Shown here in pieces: positions 14,483 through 28,585 of a DNA stretch of 64,000 bases. Position 1 is the first letter of the stretch. The number at the start of each line of letters is the position of its first letter. A program made the position numbers and the translations under genes. The notes below the pieces were generated by a model, which saw only the letters and a program-made list of their open reading frames with translations, made no database searches and was not told where the DNA came from. This DNA is from Rostratula benghalensis (lineage: Eukaryota; Chordata; Aves; Charadriiformes; Rostratulidae): contig VXAI01000066.1 in assembly GCA_013399305.1 (NCBI GenBank), forward strand, positions 196,262-260,261, given 5' to 3'.

Positions 14483-14933
14483 GTGAGAGGAACAAGGGAG
14501 CGGAGCGCTGTTGAGACCTGCCATGTTGGGAGGGGGATTAATGTAATATGTGGCTTGGAGCCTTAATTCCCACTGTAGGTTTGGACTCATTAGATGGAGA
14601 GAGTCTTTTGAGAAAGATATATGCCAGTCTTAAATAAAAGCACAAGGAATGTGTTGTTGGATAAAGACCGCTTTAATAGCATCATCTTTTCCCAGTTGAG
14701 GTTATTTTTGTCTCCTTCCCTGCTTCATCACTGTTTCCTTCAATTACCCTTGTCCTTCAATAGGCATAAGCCTATTGGTTTCAGACTTAGTTATACTAAC
14801 TGCTTCAAAGGCCTTCCTTAGCATCTGCTTAGGGATTCTGTATGTTTTTCTCAGTTACTATTTTTGTTCCATTTAGCATGCTCATTTTTAACCTCTCGCT
14901 GTTCATATGAATCCATCAGCTTGATGGATCTGC

Positions 14934-14958
14934 TTTTTTTTTTTTTTTTTTTTTTTTT
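14934..14958. repeat. Poly(T) tract, 25 bases
   Basis: An uninterrupted run of 25 T lies about 450 bp downstream of the 153-nt exon's donor. On the minus strand it is poly(A). I see no retroposed gene attached to it and no target-site duplication, so I treat it as a simple homopolymer. Confidence 0.85.
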
Positions 14959-15624
14959 CCCACTAGAATTCACACGACTTGGTACGTGTAAGTAGTAAAA
15001 CTTGTCATGTTTTGCACCATGGTAAAAGTTACCATGTTTTATTTTAGTAACAATCACAGCATTTCTACACTAGAGAGATGTACTACTGGTCTGGATTCTC
15101 ATTTTATTTTGCTGTGTCACTCACTGGGTGGGCTGCTCTCCATCCTAGCCAACTATAACCTCTCTTTTTGAATTGTAATACCTTGTTTGCTTAAAAATAC
15201 TTATGTGCCTGACGAGGTTCATGTAGAGACACAGTATATGTTTAAGAAGACTTACTCTGTCCGTAAGTAAAATCCATGAAATGCTGATGCCCTCAGGTCC
15301 TGTTGACATGACTAGAAATTCCGTATATGGCCAATATGATGTTTTCTTCCAAGTCATAGGTATAATATTAGGCCTTGGGGAATGAGGAAAACTGGAGATT
15401 TTTAAAGATACTTCTCTTTGTAAACAGACGTAGCAGGCACTGTAATTGTGAACTAATTTTCTTTTTAAACCATTTTAAATTAATTTCAGAATTTTACTGC
15501 CGCTTTTCTAATAGATAAGTAAAATGAATTGCATGAAGAAATACTTTCCAGTTCTACCTCCTACTTGGAAAAACTTCACTGTTAATTTTCATTTCACTGA
15601 AATACCAGATAAGCAATATTTCCA

Positions 15625-15647
15625 CCCTCCCCGCCCCCCCTCACCCC
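15625..15647 (-). other. Putative G-quadruplex motif
   Basis: The + strand has C-runs of 3, 4, 7 and 4 separated by T, G and TCA. The minus strand therefore has four G-runs with 1-3 base loops, a strong canonical quadruplex pattern within an AT-rich intron. It lies on the template strand of ZNF536. Confidence 0.55.
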
Positions 15648-17604
15648 AAAACCAGCAGTCATTTTTCTCCTATGTGTTTGTGCAGGTGTAGTACTTAATG
15701 TTGGATTTGCAAATGTGAGGCCTGATTTGGAAAAATTGACAGTGAAGGCTGAAAATTATTTAAAGAAAAAGATGTCACTGTTGAGATGGGAAAGTTGTAT
15801 TTTAAATTATTCCTTCAGATTACGGAGTAGGAGTATACTGCAGTGGTTGGATCTAAATTTCAGAACTGAGCACCCTTGTGCAGTTTTGTCTGATTGGATT
15901 GCAAACCACTTAGGTTTAGGAATATCTTTTTCTTTCTATTGGACTTCATAATAAAAATTTAAAAAAAAGGAAAGGAAAAAAGAAAAAGAATCAGTGTGGA
16001 AACCCTATTTGTGTGCTTTCTAATGCTCTAATGTAGTAAAAGTAAATAAATGTTAGTTATTTTATAGGAAAATAATCTTGTAACTATGAGGCTTAAACAG
16101 TTTGACATTTTTCTTAATGGAGATTCAAAGGAAAATTCTTTAAAATAACCTGAGGATACTTATCTCTCCCTTTTGCTTTATTCTATAGTGGTCATTTTGT
16201 TCTTGTTTTAAAGATGGCAGTGATTATGCATTTGGTATTTGTGGCTTAGAACTAATGGAAAGTAGATTAATTGCAATGGAAATATTCCATAAAACTTGCA
16301 TATTAAAACTGACTGAACAAAATTAAAACAAGAAAAAATAAACCATGTATAAAATAACAAAAAAAAAAAGAAAACATCATACATACTGTTGAAAGAACAT
16401 TTGCAATATATTTAAAAATGATTATAATTTTAAAATAGATAAAGATCGGTTTCCACTAGGTTGAGAACAAAGTATTTGTAAATAATGACAAGAATATGTT
16501 TAAATGGAGCAATGTTTTACATATTGGAAATAATCCTAATAAATATTATAAAAATGTAAATTGGCAAATTACTAGAGTTATTAAATAAAAATTAAGTTGC
16601 TTTGCAGTAAATGGAAATGATGTAATAGATACCAGTTATTAAACAAATATTGGTTAGCTCATACTTATCAGGGACAGTTTCCTGCCTTTTATGTCACACT
16701 CTGTCTTTATTATATGCCTGGATCATATAACTGACTGATAAAAAACACTTTACTGTGTTTCTCCACTACATTAACTCAATTACTGTTCTTGTTCTCACAG
16801 CACCTGTTTGTTAGAGATGAGCTCAAGCAGTTCAGCAGAAGTCAGGTTCTTTCGAACATCTGTGTGTTTGGAGGCGCAGGAGTAGGTTGGTTTGGTTCGT
16901 GTGCCAAGACAAGACCCAAAATCTGATCCAGCCAGGAGGTGCTTCTGTGGCAACTGGCCCAAAAAAAGCTAGAGAAGCCGTTTAATCCTCCACAAGAGAA
17001 GAAAGCTGTGCTCTGTTTAGAAGATTTAGGCTAGTGGATTGGGTTGCTTCTTTTTTGCCTCAGATATGTCATGGTTGCAACCTTCTTCACACTGAGTCTC
17101 AGCTTATGTGCAGTTTGCTATCATATGCTAAAGGAAAAAAAAAATTAAAAAATAAAATCAAGGTTTTATTTAGCATGCTCAGCTGGGTCTCAACACACAA
17201 TTGTAAAGGATTTCTCATCTTATCTAATTCAATGATATTCAGCCAGGAATATTAAGATATGATGTCTGATTGTTCCCATATGATAAGAAGAAAAGGGCAT
17301 AATTATGCAAAATCCAAGTTTCTCCTCTTGCTCTAAAAACAGTTGAAGGACAAGACAGTTCCTTAGTTTGAACCAAAGAGAAGAGAAGAAGGACTCTCAG
17401 GGCAAACTGCTCCAGAGCCTCAGGGCTCAGAGAGGACAGACAGAACTCTTGTAGCCCTCCTAGATGACATCTTTAGATGACAGTGAACAGAGATGGGCTG
17501 TGTGGTCCTGCTTCTCCCGAGCTGCTTACTTCAACTCACACAAATTCACCGGTGTGAGGGGTTGCAGAAAGAGGGGCAAAGCCTGTGTATGCACCGGTAA
17601 CGCA

Positions 17605-17715
17605 CAGCAGATGTGTGGGCAAACCACTTTGTGATCCAGCTTCCTGGTTATAAAATAAGATGTGATGCAGCTAAGAAGGTTATAACACAGAGGGCTTAGA
17701 CGTGCTCTGATGTTG
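17605..17715 (+). repeat. MIR-like SINE relic (decayed)
   Basis: The order of short matches resembles the MIR core: GTGTGGGCAAACCACTT (compare 'gtgtgaccttgggcaagttactt'), then CAGCTTCCTGGTTATAAAATA (compare 'cagtttcctcatctgtaaaatg'), then AGGTTATAACACA. Divergence is high, so this is a tentative eye-level match. Confidence 0.35.
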
Positions 17716-20700
17716 TGAAAAAGAAAACTGTTCAGTTATCTCAGACCCATAATGTGCCATATGCCAGATGCTTCCAGAGTTTCAGTTTTTCCCCTCTGCA
17801 GGCAGCAGTGTAAGGTTCCTTCGTCCAGGGAGCTGAGCATCTTCTTTGTCATCTTCAGTGCTCTCCATTTCCACTGAAATCAAATAAATGGGTGTCGTTT
17901 TCACTTGTCGTATCTTGGCCTTTGGACTGCACAGAAATAGTTCAGTGTCAAAAAAAAAAATAAATTTTCTTATGGTCTACTTTTGACGAGTGACACGTTG
18001 CGTAGGGGCTGGTTTCAGATTGGCTGTAGCACCTCTTTGCCCCTTGTGTTAGGATTCAGAAGCTACTGCAGATGGAGACCAGTTTGGGTTTGTGTGGTCG
18101 TTAGGTGCTGAGGTGTATTCCCAGCGTGACAGGCACTCTTAAATCCCTTGAGTCATGCAAAAAGAATAATGGGCAAGAGCGAAGTCGAGCCTTGAAGAAG
18201 GTTTGGGTTGTGATAAATAGAAGAAACCTAAGAAAGAGAGGTATGGGAAGAAAAATCTTGGCAGGGCTGTGTCCGTTGACTGAGAGTATGTTATGATATG
18301 TGTGACACACATCTTACATGTATTAGATGTATTATGTACATTTACAGTGTTACTGCATTTTCCCTTGGAAATGTGACTAGCCAATTTTAAAACTTGCTTA
18401 GATGAGCTGATGAAATATAGTAAAAATGGTGCAGTTTTAAATGAATTCAATTCACATTTTCTTCCTAAAAAAAGACTGCCTGTTGCCATTCTCTGAAGGC
18501 GCTTGTAGTGGGATGAGCAATATGAATAATTAAGGAAAATGGGTATATGTGCTCCAAGAGGAGACAATTTTGGTATTGAACATCCTTTATTCTTACATTT
18601 CTTAGATGAACTAAAAGGACTTTTCATTTCTCTAGATTTCTCCAGATTTCCCATCCTTAACATTGTACAGTGTGCCTTTTCTCCTGTCTTAATGACATCC
18701 CAAACTTTTGTTGAAAATAATTGATTGAATTTAAATTTCCTTAAAAGTTTAAGAGGTAATGTTACAGTATAAATTTCCTACCAAACACTAAGTAGGGAAA
18801 TATCCATTAGTGAAATTAACTACAGTTTCTAGGTAGCTAACAATGTGCAGTATACAGTAGGGCATGGCTAATGAACACTGCAGTGGGTGATATTTCATTA
18901 TACAAATTAATGCTCACATTTTAATGGGAAAGTCACATAATGAATCTCAGCTTCAGTGACAGCAATTAGAGACACAGATTGTCCCCTTCTGGACAAGGCA
19001 CTGTTTAGCAATAAGCAGCTGTGTAAAAAGTCTTCAGGTTTACAACATATATATATGCTTTGGGGGAATTAGTGTACAGTTTATATTAATGTACTGAATC
19101 TTCCCTGCAAAAGTAACAACCATATTTATCTCTCCGCATTTTAACTAAGTAAAGACATGTAAAAAGACTAAATAAATATTGCAGATGAGCTATAAATAAA
19201 GGAAAATATTCAATTATAAAACTTTATAAAAATTAAAATATTTTTATTGTAATGTCTAGTGCGCAGTTGAAAAATCTTTCATAAACCAAGTCAAAAGCAT
19301 CAAAAATCTGTCCTTTTCCAGGGTAGGAGTAGTTTCATCTTATATAATAGAGCAGAATCGCTAGTAAAGGAAAGTAGTAAAGAGAAGAAGTTAACTAGTA
19401 TTTCTGACAAACAGATTAATTGTGTGGTGAAACATGTGCAGGATCCAAAAATAATCCTACAGAACCTTTGATATTCCATTTGGTTTAAAAAGTGTGAAGT
19501 GAATGATTAGAATGATAAAAGAAATTACCGTGTAAGAATAGGCATAATAATGAACTAATTAAACCATTCAGCAATTCATTTCTAAAATATCTACCGCACA
19601 ATGGATAAAATAGGTTATCAATAACTGTTTCAATGGTAAAATAAAAAATGCTGGAAAATGTTTTCAGTGTTTTCATTTGGCGATATTCTCTGGAATTATA
19701 AAATGTTTCATTTCATCTGCTTTGCCTGCAAGAAAACTGGGGCTTGTTTAGAAATGTATAGGATTGAATTGCGATTCACGTTGTGCCTGAGTGACTGTCA
19801 AACCCCACCACTGCTGAGCATTCCCTGCTGGGGTTCTTCTTCTGATGCCCAGCCCTTGTGGTGCTGAGGAGTAGAGGGGCACACACCACAAACTCCTTAA
19901 AAAAAAAAAATAAAAAAAATCTTACTTGAAGAGAAGAGGGGGCATTCAGTGAGGAAGGGGAGTGCAGGGTACAGTTCAGATTTATAACAGTCTGCATGTT
20001 AACTATGAAAAAATAATGAAGAAGCCCACAGCACTAAATACATAGAGGTATTTAAGAAGAATTGATAAGGGAAACTAAAAGTAATAGTAAAAATATGCAT
20101 GTGGCTATTAGGGTTGTGGAAAACAGGGTAAAATTCTGTAGATCTTGCAGATCAATTGGTATCTTGCTAATACTGGAGAAGAATGGATAAAATTCATGAT
20201 ACAGAAGACTAAATACTCTTCAGCTCTCTTCTCAGAAAGAAGCATGATGGTTTTTATAAGTATTTTCCAATGATGCAGTTCTGCCATTAAGTAATGAGGC
20301 TGTTAAGCTGTAGCCCACTACATTTTAATATTTTTTAGAGTGAGTGAGACTGGATAACTTATAGATAAAGTCTTAAAAACCCTGGTTGAAGAGCTCTCCA
20401 AATCATTAAAGTTCATTTTAAAAACCAAGTCTTGGAACATGGAACAAGTTCCAGAGCACTCATGGTAGTAAAAAAATCTCTGACTATTCTAGTATTTCCA
20501 AAAAGAAAGAATATTAAAACCTTGAAATTATAAATGGACTACCCCAACATAAGTTTTGGGTAAAACTACAGAATGAATTTGTTAACTAATTAAGATTTGT
20601 TTAATTCAATTTTATTTTCTGAAAGTATTTTTCATCAAGTTTCTCACTCTCTCTTATGACTTGTGGAAGTAGCTTGATCTGTGTGACAATCCCCACCACC

Positions 20701-21494
20701 ACAACACCCCCACAGAGCAGACAGAGATGAAGTGGCACGTAAACTGGCAGTTCCACAGCGGTGCTTTCAGCTCCATCTCTTTGGTACTTCATTATTATTT
20801 GGAAGAGTATATAAAATCCCTGTTGATAAAATTTACCAATGGCACAAAAATGGTAAGATGCTAAAAATCATGGGGAGGCACTGATTAGTCACTTAGTCAA
20901 GTGGGCTCTTTTCAACAGTATGAATTTTAAATCAGCAAAATGTAAAGGAACAAAAATACTAGAGGTGTTGATGAACTGGGCCTAGGATTACAGTAGAGAA
21001 GCAACAGAATATGAGCTGTTGATTGCTACAGCTGTGGATGTTAACACAGCCTTGGACTATATAAGAGCACTACCAAGTTGAAATTTCATCAAACCTTTAG
21101 TGGGTGCCCATAATGTAAAAGGACATTGAAAAATTGGGGAGGGTGTTCCCCTCAAGGGTGAGAGAAGGTGAAGAGGTGACTGGTTTGCCATCTGCAAGTA
21201 CCTTTCGTAGGGCATAGATTTTTTTTTTTTTGCCTTTATTTGAAAAATCTATTTAATCTAGCAGGAAAAAATGTAGCAATGTTCAGTAGTAGGAGGCAGT
21301 CTCTCTGGACAAATTCGAGCAGAAATAAGGCACATGTTTGCAGTACTGAAAATACTTAAACAGTCAAATACTTCACCAGTTTACCAAAGGACATATTGGA
21401 TTCCTCTTTGTTGCAGTGGTTGAAACAGAATACGTTTAAACTTAATCAAGAAGGTTTTGTTTCAAATTGTAGTTAAAATTGGATGCTGGAATTA

Positions 21495-21580
21495 CCAGGT
21501 GAGGGTCTTTGGCTTGTGTTGTACAGCAGATTGGACCGGGTGATCATAATTGTCCTTTCTAGCCTTAAAATCTATTTATA
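21495..21580 (+). repeat. CR1-type LINE 3' end (decayed, 5'-truncated)
   Basis: The order CCAGGTGAGGGTCTTTGGC, TTGTACAGCAGATTGGACC, GGGTGATCATAATTGTCC, TTTCTAGCCTTAAAATCTA reproduces the characteristic 3' end of sauropsid CR1 elements ('gactagatgatcataatggtcccttctggccttaaaatctatga'). Only the 3' end is present, as is usual for 5'-truncated LINE insertions. It sits inside the ZNF536 intron in the sense orientation. This is the main lineage clue in the window. Confidence 0.65.
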
Positions 21581-24500
21581 ATCTGGCTGTGGTCTCCTTG
21601 CAGAGCCCGTAGCAGGTAATTCCTGTGACTAGTACTGTAAGATTGTGTTCTGAGCAGGACTGGTGATAGCTTGCGCAGGTTATACATCTGCATTGTTTAT
21701 ACAACGTACAATACAAATGGACCTGCTTCTACTGAGCAGCATGTCTGTTTCCAGTTATCTACCAAGCTTTTGTGCAGATATTTACAAGCAACATTGATTT
21801 TTTTATTGTTTTGCTGTATCCTCATATAATGTAGTTCTTGTGCGACTTCTTGGGTCTTGTAAACCAGAGCAGTAGATAGATCAGAACTGTGATTATGTTG
21901 CCCAGATAAGTTATTCTCTGTAAGATCTTATTTATTTACTTTCATTGTACACACTGAAATGTTCTCTCTTTCTACTCCATTGTGAAAAGGTTTGCAAGGA
22001 TGCAAACAGGGCCAGAGAGTTAGCAAGATCAGGATGGTCGTTGCCTTTGTGAACAATGAAAAATGACTCCTGGATATGAAATGCAGAAAATTATTTTGAA
22101 AAAGTCATGTTCCCTCACTCCTACCTGGCAATGTTAATTTACGTGAACTGATATTAAGTGTTAAATAACTCATCCAGACACTGCTTTTGGCAGTATTACT
22201 GGGGTAGTCATTACAGTAGGATGAATTCTCTGAAACCTTTCCTCAAAGTATGAGATAGAAACAGATTGTCTTCTAACAAGAATCATAGTCTATCTATCTT
22301 CTCACCTCCAGTATTCTTTGGACATAGGCTCTTGCAGTTGCAGATAGAGCCCTGCAAATAGGGGTCCTTTGCATTTTCCATTGCAACTGCCTTGGATTTT
22401 GGTTTGTTTGAGGTTAGGTTGGGCTTTTCCCCACAGCAGCTTATAACTGTTTTGTCATTTGCACAGGGGCTTATGCAGGGTGTAGGTGGTTGTTAATTTG
22501 AACAAATGAAATAGCATCTAAATACCTGCACGATTACTGAATTTAGGAAATACTGACACACTAAATTTGAAAGATGCAAAGATTATTTACTCCATCCTAC
22601 TCCCTCCTCCCAGTGCTTGCCCTTGAAATAGTGGCAGTTAAGATCACTTTGAAGTAGAAAAATGAGTGCCAGTAGTTGGATCTAAAAGAGAAGAGAGAGG
22701 CTTTGAGTGGTTCCCTTTGACCAGTGCTATTTGGCCAGTCCTGTGTTGTAAAGGTGGCACAGTGTGTTGCTACACATCGAGTCCAATTCCAGACCTTCAG
22801 CTTCAGATCTCATTTCAAGCCATGCAAGAGGTGGGAGCGCCATGGAGGCAGCGTACCAGGGCTGGGAGAGATTTGAACTTTTTATCACACTCGCTCAGTC
22901 AGTGTCTTCTTTCGGGCCAATGCTTCTGGTGTTGGTGGCGAGCTGTGCCCAGATCTCCTCTGCTGAAAGGAGGCTCACTCAATGGAGAAGCTTTCATACA
23001 GGAAATGTAATGACTTCAAGGCTTAGCAGTTCAGAATAAGAGAGTGGTGTGGTGCCCAGTGCTTCAGACTGGAAGTACTTTAGAAGTACAAAATATTGTT
23101 TCATCCAGTTAGCCTATTTTAACTCACACCCATTTTTACATACACTTACTGCTTTGAACAGCCCCTGCGTGTTTTAGCAAGACGAGTGCAGCCTGTATTG
23201 CAAACTTCTCCTCCTGCCTGCAGAAGTAGTTACCCAAGGGCTGACATAGCGCCTGCAGCGCTGGGACAGGCTTTTTAATGGTGCCACTTGATGTGCAATG
23301 CAAACACACACTGAACTATCATTAGAATAAAAGGAAGTGCTCAATATAATTGTGTTAAAAGATTTCCGTAAAGGCATAGGGGATGCTGAGGAAGAGCTTT
23401 TCAATTAAGAGGAGTGAAAATTCAAAAGTGAGTGTGTTTAACCTTATAAAGTCTGGTACCTGTTTTCCCCAGTTCTTAGGCAACGTGAAATGCCTAAGTT
23501 GTGTCAGAGGCCACTAGTGACTGTTGATGGTACCCGGTGGGACAAACATCAGAATAAGAGAAAATGGCTCAAAAATACTGCAGTACATAGGTGCTGTAAA
23601 ACCAGCATTAATATTGCCCACCTTGTGACTGGCAGGGAACACTGTCAGAGCTTGCACCCTCGCAAACAGCCCTGCAGAAATGCAAACAAATAGCCCGCCA
23701 GTGTCTTCTGTCCCCGTGTCCCTGCCCTGGAAGGGCTGTGATGGGTTCACCTGAGCCCAGGGAAGCCCAGACAGACTGCTCTGTCTCAGCTGGGCGATTC
23801 TTGCACGTCAGGAGGAACTGTTTGCTTTTGCACAACTCCCCACTGAAACAGCAGCCCCTACTTCTTCTTGGTGGAGCGCCAGAACTTAATTAGGTGATTG
23901 TGGAAGACTTAGAAGTTGCACTGAAATGTTTAAATCTGATTTCTTCTGCTAAGCTGTGTGGACCCAGGCCTAAAGCACGCACCGTGCTAATTACTACCTC
24001 CTCCTCTGCTGAACACCTCTTGTTTGAGGTGCTGCACTTCCCTCTTCTTAACAGGGTCGATTAATGTGGTTGATGTAAAGCTCTGGCATCTCACCGTTTA
24101 GCTTTAGGATTACGTTATGGATTTAGAATTTCCACTGCATGTAATTTACCTCAGCCCCCTCTGAACTGCAGCACGTACCCAGCTACTGTGCCTGGTGGGT
24201 GAGCCCGCTCGTGCCGTGCTCTGTGGTCAGAGGAATGTTCTGGTGGTGCACCTCATTAGCAGACTCCCGCAATCAGCGAGAGGAGCAGCGGCCCAAGTAT
24301 TCACCAGCCTTTCAATTGTGCCCGTAGCTTAAGTGACAAAAGTTGGAAAGCCTTTCAATTTTGTTTTGAGCAGATTTTGAGGTTATTTGAAAACGGGTGA
24401 CGCTCCAGCTGGTTTGGTGAACTACGGAGTATTATGGAGCATTTTTAGTGTGGTGGAAGTTTTCAAAATGCTTCTTTCCATTATGCCATGTGGAGAAGGC

Positions 24501-25754
24501 TTGCCTTTGTCTAACGGATCACTTAGGGGAAAAGAAAGCTACATAGAGAAAACAATTTCTTCTTTTTCTTGTTGAACTTCCCCCTAGAAATAATTGCCAA
24601 TATTGACAGCCCACAGGTCGTTCAGATTCCTGATGCTTTTAGTGAGGGTCTCAGTACTTCTTCCCTCAGAAGGAACTCTGCATTGCTAACCTGTGCTCTG
24701 CAAAAATTTAGATGTACAATGGCTTAGACCTACGTTCTTCATGTCTTCACGATTGTGTGTGAATATTTATTATACATGCAATAACTTCTATCTCTGTTAA
24801 AGTATTGAAAGAACAATGAAAGTTTAGTGTGGGATTAAAATATACATTTAATTCATGAAAATCATCTTAGATGTTTTAAAACTCTATTCAAGCTAATCCT
24901 AGAAAAGTGCTTAAGGTAGGTAAATTACACGTTTTACTACTTGAGCATTAGAAATGCCATTAGTACAAACTTAAAGGACTGCAAAAAACAGTAGATAATG
25001 CTAATTTCAAACACAGAAACTAAATAAATTTGTACTTTTTTATTACTTGATTTCTTTTTTATTTTATTGACTGCTTTTTATTTTAACTATATGTTCTTAC
25101 ATGCTGCAATCATAACATAGTGTAATGATATTAATATTTTATAGAATCTGTATTTATGGTTCTTTATTTAGAAACAATGCAGTAGGTCTGCAGATCTTTG
25201 AATCCTTCTGGAATGGTGCCCTCCAAATAATGATAAATTACTTGTGCAGTATGCCATTTGCTAATTATATCCATGATTTACTGCAGAGCAAGACTTAAAT
25301 CATTCATTTCAGTCTTGCGTAACAGTGCCATAAAATTTTTAGGTTTAAAAATGGTTTCCATGTGTATAATTTAAACAAATTTTAGAGCAATTGTATACAC
25401 AAAATATTGCAACCATCCATTTGTTACATTCTTTGTCTCTCTTTTTTTAAACTTGTACTTTTAATGATTACTGTGGTTGAAATTGTTATGCTTCATTTTC
25501 ATAATCATAGCTTTTAATTCTACAACAGTTTTCTACATGTTAGATTAAGAAAAAGATGGCTAATTGTGTGTAGATACCATGTCATTCCTGAATAGCCCCA
25601 CATTCTGGAAACCCATTTTAGAAATATTCGGTTTATGAATTAGTCTTCAATTAAAGGCATTTCTTTTTTAAAAATGAATTATTAGCTTTAAGATCTTCTT
25701 GTTTGCAGGCAGCTAATGTTGATTTTTTTTTTTCATACACCAAAGTACAGTTAA

Positions 25755-27386
<1,632 letters not shown>

Positions 27387-27489
27387 ACCTTCTTTTAGAC
27401 CATTTCAGAAAACACTTGTGCAGAATCATGAAGCTGCTCTTTAAATATACTTAGTCATGTTTGTTAGTAATACATTTTTTTAAATGTTA

Positions 27490-27580
27490 AACCCTGTGGG
27501 CCAAATTCTAGTCGTCTATGTGGTCTACTCCATTGAAATCCAGCAGTGCTGCATGCATATACTTACACAGGATTTTAGAA
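27490..27580. repeat. Decayed hairpin-type interspersed repeat
   Basis: GGGCCAAATTCTAGTCGTC, then CTACTCCATTGAAATCC, then ACTTACACAGGATTTTAG resembles one old sauropsid repeat whose two arms are complementary ('gggccaaattctg...actccattgaagtcaatgg...agaatttggccc'). Only part of the inverted structure survives. The family name is unknown to me. It lies about 100 bp after the ZNF536 stop. Confidence 0.35.
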
Positions 27581-28489
27581 AGAACTTGCTTTTTTAACTA
27601 GAGTAGCAGCAATATAGACTATCTGTGCTAGTGGCATCTGAAGGGGATACTGCTTTAGCATATGCGAAGGAGGAAAAAGTTTTTAAAAAAAATTTACATG
27701 GTAACTTGCAAACTTTTCAGTATTTTGATATAAGTAAGAACCCAAGAAAAACACTGGATGCTTTGCCAAGCAAACCTTGCTTTCTTTATCTTCCCCCCCT
27801 TTCTTTAAATTGGGGTGTATTCAATTACCACAATATTAATGACATCAAAGGCCAAGTGCATGGAATGCGTCTAGCTGTGGTGAAGAACATTTTTTTCAGT
27901 TTCTTTTCTTTCCTTTCACTTTTTTAAAAAATTTTTGTTTATTTGTTTGTTTCAATGGCACCCATACAGAGTCGCCCGTGACCATTTCCACTATTCTAAC
28001 TACCGGTGGTACAAATTGCAATTTGCCTAATTAAAAATATGCCTCCAGGTAATTAAAAAAAACACAAACCGAACACAACACAATACCACACAAACAAACA
28101 AAACCACCTTTCACCCTTATTAGTCTCTGATTTACAAAACTGCAGTTTTACTTTCTTATATCACACACATCATATTTGACAAAAATGAAAGTTAAGTCTA
28201 TTTGGAACAAATGAGAGTGAGGATGTTTTTCAATTTAACTCCTATTTTGTCAGCATAGCTCTTGTTTGAAAGAGATTTTAGAGCCTAAATCCTTTGAAAA
28301 CCGGTATCGCTTTAAAAAGCGGATACACCAAAGGGCACAAAAACTTCAGTAATGCTCATTTCACTTAACCTTCAAACTAATCAGAAAACATTGTCAGAGC
28401 TGAACATGCTTTATAAAATGTATTCCAGTTAAAAAAAGAAAAGAAAATGTGATGAACAGTTACAAAGCCTGACAATCTAAAACGAAAGC

Positions 28490-28585
28490 CTAAATCTGCA
28501 AACACTTAAGAGTGGTTACCCTGGTTAATTTAGGGTTAGTGGGAGCTTTGTTTGACTTCAGTAGGATACTCTATGTGCTTAAAGC
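28490..28585. repeat. Decayed hairpin-type interspersed repeat
   Basis: AAATCTGCAAACACTTAAGAG, a central TTTGACTTCAGTAGGATACTC and TATGTGCTTAAAGCCATAA match in order the remembered layout of an old repeat ('cctgcaaacacttaag...gaagtcaatgggactactcacatgcttaaag'). It looks like a different family from the copy at 27.5 kb but of similar age. The call is by pattern only. Confidence 0.4.

Noticed and set aside
18139..18663. 174-codon minus-strand frame in the ZNF536 intron
   Set aside because: No domain, no conserved motif, and AT-rich composition. Antisense intronic frames of this size occur by chance.
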